From positions 1,922,001 through 1,986,000 of the forward strand of contig AP024889.1 of assembly GCA_024347015.1 (NCBI GenBank): a stretch of DNA of 64,000 nt. The letters run 5' to 3'. Each line of letters starts with the position of its first letter. Position 1 is the stretch's first letter. The DNA is from Vibrio pectenicida (lineage in GTDB: Bacteria; Pseudomonadota; Gammaproteobacteria; Enterobacterales; Vibrionaceae). The notes under the pieces were generated by a model. It was not told the origin of the DNA. It saw nothing but the letters and a program-made list of their open reading frames with translations, and did not search any database. Shown here piece by piece: positions 29,850 to 40,500 of the stretch. Made by a program: the position numbers and the translations under genes.

Positions 29850-29975
29850 ATGTTACAAGAGTTTAACTCAAACCAAAAAGCGAATCTTGCAGTTAACGGT
29901 CAATATGCCGTTTCTGAAAATATTGCTTGCTGGCGTACTTGGACAAGTTCTAGGTGGGCTGACAGGTACTTTTAA
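29850..29975 (+). CDS. trpL: trp operon leader peptide TrpL
   Basis: 41 residues beginning MLQEFNSNQ and ending ACWRTWTSSRWADRYF. It lies between the trp promoter and a strong attenuator, ahead of trpE. The three Trp codons are at 28, 31 and 36. Remembered Vibrio leaders have five, in the pattern WWRTWTSSWW; here the first and fourth of these are Cys (TGC) and Arg (AGG), each one base from TGG. Ribosome stalling at these codons when tryptophan is scarce should prevent the terminator at 29996. Confidence 0.9.
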   Translation: MLQEFNSNQKANLAVNGQYAVSENIACWRTWTSSRWADRYF

Positions 29976-29995
29976 TTGACTCAATTAATGTAATC

Positions 29996-30024
29996 AGGCC
30001 CGCTATTAAAGCGGGCCTTTTGTT
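29996..30024 (+). terminator. trp attenuator terminator
   Basis: Perfect 9-bp GC-rich stem aggcccgct/agcgggcct (29996-30004 with 30010-30018) followed by tttgtttt. It starts 20 bases after the trpL stop and 129 bases before trpE. Confidence 0.9.
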
Positions 30025-30153
30025 TTGTCGGATATACTGCATTTAACTGGTCATATAAGCATCGATTAGATCACATTCCACATTGGGTGAATGTTTTGTT
30101 TATGCGACTATGTATGGCAGAAAGTAAAAAGCTATAAAATGAAAGGAGGTCTT

Positions 30154-31719
30154 GTGAACAAGGCCATTGAAATGAAAATGCTGGGCGAGCTGGAAGTCAT
30201 TCAAACAACAGCTCCTTACACGCTAGATCCAACGCGTCTGTTCCACACTCTATGTGAAAATAAAACAGACAGTTTATTATTGGAATCCGCAGAAATCAGT
30301 TCCAAGCGGAACCTAAAAAGCTTGCTGATTGTCGATTCCGCTGTACGTATAGTTTGCTACGGCCATACCGTGACTCTGCATGCTCTAACCAATAACGGGC
30401 AATGCCTGCTTACCCATTTGACTCGCAATATTCATCGCAATATCGCTCACTCTTTTGACAATAACACGCTAACTCTAGAATTTGAGAAACCTTGCAACAA
30501 GTTAGATGAAGATTCACGGCTGCGCGAAGCGTCTTCCTTCGATGCCCTTCGGCTAATCCAACATAGCTTCGACATTAGTGAGCATGAAAAACATGCTCTC
30601 TTTCTCGGTGGGTTGTTCGCCTATGACATGGTGGCAAACTTTGAACCTTTGGGAGAAGTAGAAACCTCAAATCAATGCCCGGACTATGTGTTTTATGTCG
30701 CAGAAACTCTACTTGTCGTCGATCATCAACGTGAAACATGTGATGTTCAAGCGACCCTATTTGCGGGATGTGCCGAAAAAGCCAAACTAGAAGCGCGCAT
30801 ACAATATATCCAGTCTCAGTGTGCTAATTTGAAACACCTACCAATCGCAAGCAAGCTAAACAACTTATCACCTCAGCCAAGCGTGAGCGACGAAGATTTT
30901 TGCCAAATCGTACGTGATCTTAAACAATATGTTGTTAAAGGTGATATTTTTCAAGTTGTCCCTTCTCGCCGCTTTACCCTACCATGCCCTTCGCCACTCA
31001 TTGCATATAAAGAACTAAAACTGAGTAATCCAAGTCCGTATATGTTCTACATGCAAGACGAACTGTTTACCTTATTTGGCGCATCGCCAGAAAGTGCACT
31101 AAAGTATGAAACCGAAACCAATCAGGTTGAGATTTACCCTATTGCAGGCACTCGTCATCGAGGCAAGCTGCCTAACGGTCAAATTGATTTTGACTTAGAT
31201 AGCCGTATCGAACTAGAACTCCGCACGGATAAAAAAGAAAATGCAGAGCACATGATGCTGGTTGACCTCGCGCGTAACGATGTTGCCCGAATTTCACAAG
31301 CTGGCTCTCGACATGTTGCGGATCTCCTCCAAGTAGACAGATACAGCCATGTGATGCATTTAGTATCTAGAGTAGTCGGCCAACTTCGTCAGGATTTGGA
31401 CGCTCTTCATGCCTATCAAGCATGTATGAATATGGGTACTCTGACGGGTGCACCAAAAATTCGTGCTATGCAGCTTATTCGAGATGTAGAAAGAACTCGC
31501 CGTGGCAGTTACGGTGGTGCGGTAGGTTACCTCACTGGCGAGGGTACATTGGATACCTGTATCGTGATTCGTTCTGCCTATGTCGAAAATGGTATTGCAC
31601 AAGTTCAAGCAGGGGCTGGTGTCGTGTTTGATTCAGACCCCCAAGCCGAAGCTGACGAAACTCGTAGCAAGGCACAAGCCGTCATTTCTGCAATTCAATC
31701 AGCACATAAGGAGCAGTAA
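30154..31719 (+). CDS. trpE: Anthranilate synthase component I
   Basis: Chorismate plus glutamine-derived ammonia to anthranilate. I use the GTG at 30154: it follows aaaggaggt closely and gives 521 residues, matching E. coli TrpE (520). The frame is open upstream to 30091. The tryptophan feedback-inhibition motif LLLES lies at 41-45. Catalytic blocks PIAGTRHRG, LVDLARNDV, GAPKIRAMQLI and AGAGVVFDSDPQAE are intact. trpG begins three bases after the stop. Confidence 0.97.
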   Translation: MNKAIEMKMLGELEVIQTTAPYTLDPTRLFHTLCENKTDSLLLESAEISSKRNLKSLLIVDSAVRIVCYGHTVTLHALTNNGQCLLTHLTRNIHRNIAHSFDNNTLTLEFEKPCNKLDEDSRLREASSFDALRLIQHSFDISEHEKHALFLGGLFAYDMVANFEPLGEVETSNQCPDYVFYVAETLLVVDHQRETCDVQATLFAGCAEKAKLEARIQYIQSQCANLKHLPIASKLNNLSPQPSVSDEDFCQIVRDLKQYVVKGDIFQVVPSRRFTLPCPSPLIAYKELKLSNPSPYMFYMQDELFTLFGASPESALKYETETNQVEIYPIAGTRHRGKLPNGQIDFDLDSRIELELRTDKKENAEHMMLVDLARNDVARISQAGSRHVADLLQVDRYSHVMHLVSRVVGQLRQDLDALHAYQACMNMGTLTGAPKIRAMQLIRDVERTRRGSYGGAVGYLTGEGTLDTCIVIRSAYVENGIAQVQAGAGVVFDSDPQAEADETRSKAQAVISAIQSAHKEQ

Positions 31720-31722
31720 TAG

Positions 31723-32328
31723 ATGGCTAGCATAGTATTTATTGATAACTTTGATTCTTTTACATACAACTTAGTGGATCAATTTCGCTCTCTCGGTCAC
31801 GAGGTAACTATCTACCGTAATAATATAGCGGCATCAACAATAGAGGCTGCTATCAAAGAGCTAGATAGCCCTGTAGTCCTTCTCTCACCAGGCCCAGGAG
31901 CACCATCTGAAGCGGGTTCGATGCCTGAAGTAATAAATAACCTCAAGGGAAAAGTACCCATTATTGGTATCTGTCTTGGACATCAAGCAATCGTCGAAGC
32001 ATATGGCGGCACTGTGGCTGGAGCTAATGACATTGTCCACGGAAAAGTCTCTATGATGGATCATCTCAATCATACCATTTATGCCAATTTGCCTTCTCCA
32101 CTAGCAATTGCACGTTACCATTCTCTTGTAGCCACTGTTGTCCCAGAGACATTAACGGTGACAGCAGAAGTTGATGGGCTTGTCATGTCAGTGGTTCAAG
32201 AACAAGATAAAGTCTGCGGGTTTCAGTTCCACCCCGAATCGATTATGACGACGCAAGGTGCGATATTACTAGCTAATGCCATCACGTGGGCCCTCGAGAA
32301 ACCCGTAAAAAACGCAGTACAGCATTAA
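31723..32328 (+). CDS. trpG: Anthranilate synthase component II, glutamine amidotransferase
   Basis: 201 residues, class I glutaminase: catalytic C84 in GICLGHQAI and the His-Glu pair in FQFHPESIM. It supplies ammonia to TrpE. It is a separate gene, not fused to trpD as in E. coli. Resemblance to PabA is high, but the operon position settles the role. Confidence 0.96.
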   Translation: MASIVFIDNFDSFTYNLVDQFRSLGHEVTIYRNNIAASTIEAAIKELDSPVVLLSPGPGAPSEAGSMPEVINNLKGKVPIIGICLGHQAIVEAYGGTVAGANDIVHGKVSMMDHLNHTIYANLPSPLAIARYHSLVATVVPETLTVTAEVDGLVMSVVQEQDKVCGFQFHPESIMTTQGAILLANAITWALEKPVKNAVQH

Positions 32329-32338
32329 GGAAGAGAAC

Positions 32339-33337
32339 ATGAATCAAATAATCAATAAACTATATCAACAAGATTCTCTTACCCAAGAAGAAAGTCAGCA
32401 GCTTTTTGACGTGATTATTCGCGGCGAGCTAGACCCAATTTTGATGGCTTCAGCACTTACAGCTCTCAAACTTAAAGGTGAAACACCAGATGAGATTGCA
32501 GGGGCTGCTAAAGCACTACTTGCGAATGCGAATCCATTTCCTAGCCCTGATTATGACTTTGCAGACATTGTCGGTACTGGTGGTGATGGGCATAATACAA
32601 TAAATATTTCAACAACGGCTGCATTTGTGGCGGCGGCTTGCGGCCTAAAAATCGCCAAACATGGTAACCGCGGTGTTTCAAGTAAGTCAGGGTCCTCAGA
32701 TTTATTGGACTCATTCGGTATAGATCTCGCGATGGATGCCGATACTAGCCGTACTGCAATGGACAAGTTAGGCGTTACTTTTCTCTTCGCTCCCCAATAT
32801 CACAGCGGGGTTCGACATGCGATGCCTGTCCGTCAAACGATGAAAACGCGAACTATATTCAATATTCTTGGTCCACTCATTAACCCGGCTCGACCAAATA
32901 TCGAGCTTATGGGGGTTTACAGTGAAGAGCTCGTCAGACCCATTGCCGAAACTATGCTTAAAATGGGCATGAAGCGTGCTGCGGTTGTTCATGGTAGCGG
33001 TCTTGATGAAGTTGCTATTCATGGCGAGACCAAAGTAGCAGAGATTAAAGATGGAAACATCACAGAGTACACATTACACCCAGAGGATTTTGGCTTGGCT
33101 GCTCATCCACTTGAAGCAATCAAAGGTGGTACTCCAGAAGAAAACAAAGCGATCATTACCAATATCCTAACAGGTAAAGGCACAGACGCTCAGCTCGGTG
33201 CTGTGGCTGTCAATGTTGCTCTGCTGATGAAACTTTTTGATCGTGACGATCTCAAAGAAAATACCAAGCATGCCATTGATATTATGAATTCAGGCCAAGC
33301 TTTTGAACTAATAAAACAACTATCAGCACATACATAA
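32339..33337 (+). CDS. trpD: Anthranilate phosphoribosyltransferase
   Basis: 332 residues. Adds phosphoribose from PRPP to anthranilate. PRPP-binding GTGGDGHNTINIST, the KHGNRGVSSKSGSSD loop and the metal site around SGLDEVAIHGETKV are present. It begins ten bases after trpG. Confidence 0.97.
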   Translation: MNQIINKLYQQDSLTQEESQQLFDVIIRGELDPILMASALTALKLKGETPDEIAGAAKALLANANPFPSPDYDFADIVGTGGDGHNTINISTTAAFVAAACGLKIAKHGNRGVSSKSGSSDLLDSFGIDLAMDADTSRTAMDKLGVTFLFAPQYHSGVRHAMPVRQTMKTRTIFNILGPLINPARPNIELMGVYSEELVRPIAETMLKMGMKRAAVVHGSGLDEVAIHGETKVAEIKDGNITEYTLHPEDFGLAAHPLEAIKGGTPEENKAIITNILTGKGTDAQLGAVAVNVALLMKLFDRDDLKENTKHAIDIMNSGQAFELIKQLSAHT

Positions 33338-33362
33338 TTGCTCCCGAACAAGGTAAAAATAC

Positions 33363-34790
33363 ATGACTCAGGCACAAGATAAACTTTCCGAACACATTTC
33401 CGCTAAAGAAGCAAAAATGGCGGAAGTATTAGCAAAAATTGTACGTGACAAATACTTATGGCTAAAAGATCGCCAGTCATATCTACCTCTATCTGAGTTC
33501 AAAGATACGCTGACTCAGTCTGATCGCAGCTTCTATAAAGCTGTCGGTGGAAATAAAACAGCCTTCATTACTGAGTGTAAGAAAGCTTCGCCTTCCAAAG
33601 GACTGATTCGGGAAGATTTTGACCTTGACTACATTGCATCCGTATATAACAACCATGCTGATGCGATCTCGGTATTAACCGATGAAAAATATTTTCAAGG
33701 TAACTTTGAATTTTTACCACAAGTAAGGCGCCATGTAACTCAGCCTATTTTATGTAAAGACTTCATTGTAGATAGTTATCAAATTTATCTTGCTCGCCAT
33801 TACTCAGCAGATGCGATTCTCCTCATGTTATCTGTACTTGATGACGATAAATACCAAGAACTCGCAACAGCGGCTCATTCACTTAATATGGGTATTTTAA
33901 CCGAAGTCAGTAACGAGCAAGAACTACATCGTGCAGTGGCACTTGACGCCAAAGTTATTGGTATCAACAACCGTAATCTACGAGATTTAACGACCGATCT
34001 TAACCGCACTAAAGAACTGTCACCTCACATCCGTGAGCTGGCTCCACAAGCAACAATCATTTCAGAATCTGGCATAAATACACATCAGCAGGTTCGTGAG
34101 TTGTCTGAGTTTGCTGATGGGTTTCTGATTGGAAGCTCGTTAATGGCAGAAGACAACCTTGAGTTAGCTGTACGTAAAGTAATACTGGGCGAAAACAAAG
34201 TGTGTGGTCTCACTCAAGCAGATGACGCGGCAAAAGCGTACCAAGCTGGCGCTGTATTTGGTGGCCTTATTTTCGTTGCGAAGTCAAAACGTTGTGTTGA
34301 TGTTGAATCTGCTCGTCTAACAATGTCAGGTGCTCCCCTTAAGTATGTCGGCGTATTTCAAAACCATGATGTCGAAACTGTCGCTGAAACGGCTAACCAA
34401 CTTGGACTAAGTGCTGTCCAATTACACGGCGACGAAGATCAAAGCTATGTCAAATCTCTACATTCTCAATTAAGCGAAAGCGTTGAGATTTGGAAAGCAT
34501 ACGGAGTGAAGAACTCATTGCCAAGTCTACTCGGTGCACCAGTAGATCGCCATATCCTAGATACCAAAGTAGGGTCTCAAACAGGGGGGACTGGCTTAGT
34601 ATTCGACTGGTCACTAATCGAAGACACCAAACAAGTTATGCTTGCTGGTGGTATTTCACCTTTTAACGCTCAAAAAGCTGCTCAACAAGGTTGTTTAGGA
34701 CTAGATCTGAACTCAGGTGTTGAATTGTCTCCTGGTAAAAAAGATAGCCAAAAATTACAACAAGCATTCGACGCCATCCGTAACTACTGA
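33363..34790 (+). CDS. trpCF: Bifunctional indole-3-glycerol phosphate synthase / phosphoribosylanthranilate isomerase
   Basis: 475 residues with two TIM barrels. IGPS domain to about residue 275 (AFITECKKASPSKG, LCKDFIVD, GINNRNLRDL, SESGINTHQQV, FLIGSSLM). PRAI domain from about 280 (NKVCGLTQADDA, with the catalytic cysteine; VQLHGDEDQ; LAGGISPFN; GLDLNSGVE). The fusion is as in enterobacteria. Note the non-conserved first 15 or so residues, as in other Vibrio copies. Confidence 0.97.
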   Translation: MTQAQDKLSEHISAKEAKMAEVLAKIVRDKYLWLKDRQSYLPLSEFKDTLTQSDRSFYKAVGGNKTAFITECKKASPSKGLIREDFDLDYIASVYNNHADAISVLTDEKYFQGNFEFLPQVRRHVTQPILCKDFIVDSYQIYLARHYSADAILLMLSVLDDDKYQELATAAHSLNMGILTEVSNEQELHRAVALDAKVIGINNRNLRDLTTDLNRTKELSPHIRELAPQATIISESGINTHQQVRELSEFADGFLIGSSLMAEDNLELAVRKVILGENKVCGLTQADDAAKAYQAGAVFGGLIFVAKSKRCVDVESARLTMSGAPLKYVGVFQNHDVETVAETANQLGLSAVQLHGDEDQSYVKSLHSQLSESVEIWKAYGVKNSLPSLLGAPVDRHILDTKVGSQTGGTGLVFDWSLIEDTKQVMLAGGISPFNAQKAAQQGCLGLDLNSGVELSPGKKDSQKLQQAFDAIRNY

Positions 34791-34831
34791 TAAACAAAAT
34801 AACAGTAGAAGGCTTTAGATAAGAAGATGTT

Positions 34832-34858
34832 GGTGGAGCCTCAATGAACTACTCCACC
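34832..34858 (+). repeat. Intercistronic hairpin trpCF-trpB
   Basis: ggtggag (34832-34838) pairs with ctccacc (34852-34858) in the 89-base gap, the largest gap inside the operon. No U-tract. It could affect mRNA processing or partial termination. Confidence 0.4.
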
Positions 34859-34879
34859 TAGAATTAAAGGAATAAAACA

Positions 34880-36070
34880 ATGGCAAAACTTGATGCCTAC
34901 TTTGGCGAATATGGTGGTCAGTACGTGCCACAAATTCTCGTTCCAGCACTTGAACAGCTTGAGCAAGCTTTCATCGATGCTCAAGACGATCCCAATTTTC
35001 GTAGTGAGTTTATGGGCTTACTACAAGAATATGCTGGTCGCCCTACCGCTTTGACCCTAACACGCAATTTAACAAAAGGGACAAACACTAAACTTTACTT
35101 AAAGCGAGAAGATCTTCTCCATGGCGGTGCACACAAAACCAACCAAGTACTTGGCCAAGCATTGCTTGCTAAGCGTATGGGCAAAAACGAAATCATAGCC
35201 GAAACCGGAGCGGGCCAACATGGCGTAGCAGCTGCCCTAGCCTGCGCTTTATTAGGTTTGAAATGTCGAGTGTACATGGGCGCTAAAGACGTAGAGCGTC
35301 AAAGCCCTAATGTGTTTCGAATGAAGTTGATGGGGGCAGAAGTGATCCCTGTTCACTCAGGTTCGGCCACGCTAAAAGATGCTTGTAACGAAGCCCTTCG
35401 CGATTGGTCAGCAACCTATGAGCAAGCCCATTACCTACTGGGCACAGCGGCTGGACCACACCCATTTCCAACCATAGTGCGTGAATTTCAGCGTATGATT
35501 GGTGAAGAAACAAAGAACCAAATCTTAGCTCGTGAAGGACGCCTTCCAGATGCAATTATTGCCTGTGTCGGTGGAGGCTCTAATGCTATTGGTATGTTTG
35601 CAGACTTTATCGAGGAAGAAGATGTTCGTCTGATTGGGGTTGAACCTGCTGGTAAAGGCATTGACACCGACCAACATGGCGCTCCACTAAAACATGGCAA
35701 AACTGGCATCTTCTTTGGTATGAAAGCACCACTGATGCAAGATAGCAATGGCCAAGTCGAAGAGTCTTATTCTGTTTCTGCAGGCTTAGACTTCCCATCT
35801 GTAGGGCCGCAGCACGCGCATTTAAATGCGATTGGTCGCGCCGAATATGACAATGTTACCGATGATGAAGCCTTAGACGCCTTTCAGGAGTTAGCTCGCA
35901 GTGAAGGTATCATTCCAGCCCTTGAGTCTTCACACGCTCTTGCTCACGCCCTCCGTATGGCTCGTGATAACCCAGAGAAAGAACAGTTACTGGTTGTCAA
36001 CCTATCAGGACGCGGAGACAAAGATATCTTCACCGTACATGCCATTCTAGAAGAAAAAGGGGTGATCTAA
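34880..36070 (+). CDS. trpB: Tryptophan synthase beta chain
   Basis: 396 residues. Condenses indole with serine. PLP lysine K86 in [12 protein letters not shown]-phosphate loop [17 protein letters not shown] near the C-terminus. The stop codon TAA shares one base with the trpA ATG (TAATG). Confidence 0.98.
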   Translation: MAKLDAYFGEYGGQYVPQILVPALEQLEQAFIDAQDDPNFRSEFMGLLQEYAGRPTALTLTRNLTKGTNTKLYLKREDLLHGGAHKTNQVLGQALLAKRMGKNEIIAETGAGQHGVAAALACALLGLKCRVYMGAKDVERQSPNVFRMKLMGAEVIPVHSGSATLKDACNEALRDWSATYEQAHYLLGTAAGPHPFPTIVREFQRMIGEETKNQILAREGRLPDAIIACVGGGSNAIGMFADFIEEEDVRLIGVEPAGKGIDTDQHGAPLKHGKTGIFFGMKAPLMQDSNGQVEESYSVSAGLDFPSVGPQHAHLNAIGRAEYDNVTDDEALDAFQELARSEGIIPALESSHALAHALRMARDNPEKEQLLVVNLSGRGDKDIFTVHAILEEKGVI

Positions 36071-36876
36071 TGAGCCGTTATGAATCTATGTTTGCACGCT
36101 TAAACGGGCAAAACCAAGGCGCATTTGTTCCTTTTGTCACCGTTTGCGACCCTAACCCAGATCAGTCCTTAAAAATAATGGAAACGCTAGTCGAAGCTGG
36201 TGCAGATGCGCTCGAGCTCGGTATTCCTTTTTCCGACCCATTGGCTGATGGTCCAACAATTCAAGGTGCCAATATCCGAGCTCTAGAAGCGGGGGCAACA
36301 CCCAGCATCTGCTTTGAATTAATAGCAAAAATTCGGGAAAAACACCCTGAACTACCAATAGGCTTATTGATGTATGCTAACTTGGTCTACGCACGAGGTA
36401 TTGATAGTTTTTATCAGAGCTGCTCAGACGCTGGTATTGATTCCGTGTTGATTGCAGATGCCCCAACAAATGAAAGTGCTGAGTTTGTGGCATCGGCAAA
36501 AAAACATGGCGTTGAACCTATTTTTATTGCGCCACCTACAGCATCCGACGATACATTAAAATCAGTAGCAGAATTAGGCGGCGGGTACACCTACCTTCTC
36601 TCTCGCTCTGGTGTTACAGGTGCAGAAACAAAAGCCAATATGCCAGTAAGTGACTTACTCGACAGGCTCAATCAATACGATGCCCCACCCGCCTTACTCG
36701 GCTTTGGTATCTCAACACCAGAGCAAGTAAAACAGGCTATTGATGCGGGTGCAGCAGGAGCGATTTCAGGGTCAGCGGTTGTTAAAATCATAGAAACACA
36801 CACAGATGAACCAGAAGAAATGCTGGTGCAGCTATCTAAGTTTGTTTCACCGATGAAAGCGGCAACACAGAAGTAA
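36070..36876 (+). CDS. trpA: Tryptophan synthase alpha chain
   Basis: 268 residues, same as E. coli. Catalytic E49 (LELGIPFSD) and D60 (PLADGPT) are conserved. Translationally coupled to trpB through a 1-base overlap. Last gene of the operon. Confidence 0.98.
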   Translation: MSRYESMFARLNGQNQGAFVPFVTVCDPNPDQSLKIMETLVEAGADALELGIPFSDPLADGPTIQGANIRALEAGATPSICFELIAKIREKHPELPIGLLMYANLVYARGIDSFYQSCSDAGIDSVLIADAPTNESAEFVASAKKHGVEPIFIAPPTASDDTLKSVAELGGGYTYLLSRSGVTGAETKANMPVSDLLDRLNQYDAPPALLGFGISTPEQVKQAIDAGAAGAISGSAVVKIIETHTDEPEEMLVQLSKFVSPMKAATQK

Positions 36877-36906
36877 CTGATGTGTCTATGCACATAGTAC
36901 AACATA

Positions 36907-36943
36907 ACAAAAAAAGCTTGGCTTACAACAGCCAAGCTTTTTT
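36907..36943. terminator. Bidirectional terminator trpA / OMP gene
   Basis: 13-bp stem aaaaagcttggct/agccaagcttttt between convergent genes, with A and T runs on both sides. Confidence 0.9.
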
Positions 36944-36963
36944 GTTAAACATGACAAGACACT

Positions 36964-37464
36964 TTATAAGAAGTGGATAGTCGCATTAAGCGAAAAGTTG
37001 GTAATATCGTCTTCTTTCATGCCAAATACATTGTAACTTACACCAAATGAAATCGGGACAGGACCTGCAGCAAAATACTCGGCACCCACGCCGTAAGTCA
37101 CGTCAATTTCATCTTCATCAAACCCACCATCTGCTTTCAAATTGTAAGAATGCAATCCAGCTTTTGCGTAGACATGCAGTGGACCAAAATCAATGCTTGG
37201 TTTTGCAGCAAAATAAATAGCACTGCCCGTTAGGTTGGTTTTGATACCGTTATAATCTACGCGATCAAACTTACCGAGGTCTTGATAGCCCGCTTCAAGA
37301 CCAATGAAAGGTAGAATACCTGTCCCAACGTGAACATTATAAGATGTCGTTGACTCACCATTTAAGTCTGTTTGTCCAACGCTAGCCCCGCCGTAAATCA
37401 ACGAGTCTGCCGATACAGTTGCTGAAGCACTAAGCAATGCCAGCGCGAGTAGTGATTTTTTCAT
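36964..37464 (-). CDS. Outer-membrane beta-barrel protein (OmpA-barrel-like)
   Basis: 166 residues with a clear signal peptide (MKKSLLALALLSASATVSA, cleavage before DSLIYGG). Eight or so amphipathic strands end in the barrel-type LNATIHFL. GLEAGYQDLGKFD resembles the barrel half of the OmpA-family protein at 49522-50472 (AIEAGYDYLGKF), so the two may be related, but this one lacks the periplasmic OmpA domain. Function unknown. Confidence 0.8.
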   Translation of the reverse strand: MKKSLLALALLSASATVSADSLIYGGASVGQTDLNGESTTSYNVHVGTGILPFIGLEAGYQDLGKFDRVDYNGIKTNLTGSAIYFAAKPSIDFGPLHVYAKAGLHSYNLKADGGFDEDEIDVTYGVGAEYFAAGPVPISFGVSYNVFGMKEDDITNFSLNATIHFL

Positions 37465-37595
37465 ATTTAGCCTTCTCTATTTTCCATGACAGAAACTGCT
37501 ACGGCAATCCTCTGCCTATCCCAGTCAAAAAGTTTACTATTTTTTACAATAAAGCAAATTACGTACCCAAGGCGATTTTCCAACTTTAAACTATG

Positions 37596-40500
37596 CTAAC
37601 AATCATCAATCGTGTTTTTGATTCTTTTATCCGAAACCGGATAAGGTGTACCCAACTGCTGAGCAAAATAGCTGACCCGCAGCTCTTCAAGCATCCACCG
37701 AACCTCTTTCACTTTCTCCGGAATCATTAACCCTTTAGGGATTTTATTCAGTAGCTCTTGATAATTGTTGGCAACAGATTCAATTTTAAGCATGTGCAGG
37801 CGATCCTTGTTAGGATCGATTGGCAATTTTTCCATTCGTTTTTCAATCGCTTGCAGATAACGAAGTATATCAGGTAAACGCTTCCAACCGCACTCTGTCG
37901 CAAAACCTTTGAAGATCAGTCCTTCAATTTGTGCTTTTATATCAGATAAGGCGAATGCCATAGAGAAATCAATCTTACCTTTCAATTTTTTGTTAATATT
38001 GAAGGCTGTCGTCAAAATTACTTCAACTTGTTTAGCAATCTCAACAACTGTGTCATCCAACTCAGCACGAACATGTTCTTTAAGTTGCTCGAACTCTTCT
38101 GGTTGCCAAACTAGCCCACCTTTTTCTTCAATTAACTTATCAACGCCACAAGCAATACAATCGTCAATGAGATCCAACACTTTGCCGTACGGATTAAAGT
38201 AAAGACCAAGTTTAGATTTATTCGGTAAATGGCCATGCAAATATTTAATCGGAGATGGAACATTAAGTAAAATCAGACGACGTTGTCCTGATTGCATAGC
38301 TAAATTCTGTTCATCTGCGGTTTCAAACAGCTTAATTTCAACACTATCTTTTGAATCGACAATTGCCGGATAAGCTTTAACCTCATAGCCACCACGTTTC
38401 TGTTGATAGACTTTAGGCAGCTCACCAAAGCTCCAGCTTTTTAGATCTCTCTGCTCTATGTCATCATCAGCGACCTTTGACAGTGTTTCCTGAACCTTAT
38501 CTTTTAGACTCTCTTTCAAAAGATAGAGATCGCGATTTTCTTTTAACTTTCGGTTCCTATGGTCAACAGCACGGAACGTCACTTTAAGATGGTCAGGCAA
38601 CTGTGCGAGATTCCAGTCTTGACGTAATACCTCAAAACCTGTCATACGACGAAGCTCTTTCTCTAACGAATCTAAAATTGAGCTTTCAACAGGCGTCGCA
38701 CGAGCAAGAAATGCATCGGCATAATTTGGTGCAGGTACGAAGTTCTTACGAATTGTTTTTGGCAGTGACTTAATGAGACTCACCACCAGCTCATGCCTCA
38801 AACCTGGGATTTGCCAGTCAAAACCAAACGGCTCAACCTGATTGAGAACCGGCAGAGGAATATGAACCGTAACACCGTCATTATCTTCACCAGGCTCGAA
38901 CTGATAGCTGAGTTTTAACTTTAAGCCGTTCTGATGCCAAAAATTGGGATAGTCCAAATCTGTAACATGGCTAGCATCCCCCTTAACAAGCATCTCTTTT
39001 TCAAAGTTGAGAAGCTCACTATTGTCCTGAGACGCATTCTTCCACCAAGAATCAAAGTGACTGCCGGATACAACCTCGGTTCCAATACGTTGATCGTAGA
39101 AGTCAAATAATTCATCATCATCGACCAAAATATCTCGACGACGCGATTTATGCTCAAGTTGTTCCACTTCCTGTAGTAGCTTACGATTTGTCTTAAAGAA
39201 AGCATGCTTAGTTTCCCACTCCCCCTCAACCAAAGCGCTACGAATAAATAACTCTCGGCTTACCGTGGCGTCGATATTTCCGTAGTTCACCAAGCGTTTA
39301 GGAACGATAGGTACTCCGTAGAGCATGACTTTTTCATGTGCCATCACAGCGGCGCGTTTCTTCGACCAATGAGGTTCGCTATAACTTCTTTTAATCAAAT
39401 GCTTGGCAAGCGGTTCAACCCATTCAGGTTGGACCTTCGCAATAATCCTGCCCCATAATTTGGACGTCTCAACCAACTCAGCCGACACTATCCACTTGGG
39501 CTGCTTTTTGAACAAGCCTGAAGCTGGGAAAATATGGAAGCGAGCATTACGTGCACCCTGGTATTCATTCTTCTCTTGGTCCTTCACACCAATATGAGAA
39601 AGAAGCCCAACTAGAATGGCGCTATGTACTTTTTCATAGCTGCTAGGTTCATCATTAAGTTTGTATTCCATCTCACGCATCGATTGGTGGATCTGAAAGT
39701 ACACATCCTGCCATTCTCGAACCCTGAGATAATTAAGAAAATCTTGCTTACACTGCTTACGGAATTGATTACCCGACAGAGCTTTTTGCTGCTTCTGAAC
39801 ATAGTCCCAAAGATTGACAAAGGTCAGGAAATCCGACTCTTCATGGACAAAGCGTTTGTGTTTATCATCAGAAGACTGCTGTTTATCGCTTGGTCTTTCT
39901 CTGGGGTCCTGAATCGACAAGGCAGAAACAATGATCATCACTTCTTTTAGCGCGCCATATTTTGGTGCTTCAAGCACCATACGCGCTAAACGAGGATCAA
40001 TCGGCACACGAGCAAGCTGCCTACCCATAGGAGTAAGCGACTTCTTCGGATCCTTAGCATTCTCATTGATAGCACCCAGTTCTTCCAAAAGGCGTACACC
40101 ATCTTGAATGTTGCGCTTATCCGGAGCTTCAACAAACGGAAAAGCTTGGATATCTCCAAGACCAAGTGCCGTCATCTGCAATATGACTGAAGCAAGATTG
40201 GTGCGCAGTATTTCAGGGTCGGTAAACTCTGGGCGTAACTCAAAATCTTGTTCTGAATACAAGCGAATACAAATGCCTTCCTCTACCCGGCCACAACGTC
40301 CTTTACGTTGATTTGCACTGGCCTGTGAAATAGGCTCAATAGGTAGTCTCTGTACCTTGGTACGGTAACTATAGCGGCTAATACGAGCGGTTCCGGGATC
40401 AATAACATATTTAATCCCCGGTACAGTCAAAGATGTTTCAGCTACATTTGTAGCAAGTACAATCCGGCGACCTGCATGTGGTTGAAAAATCTTGTTCTGC

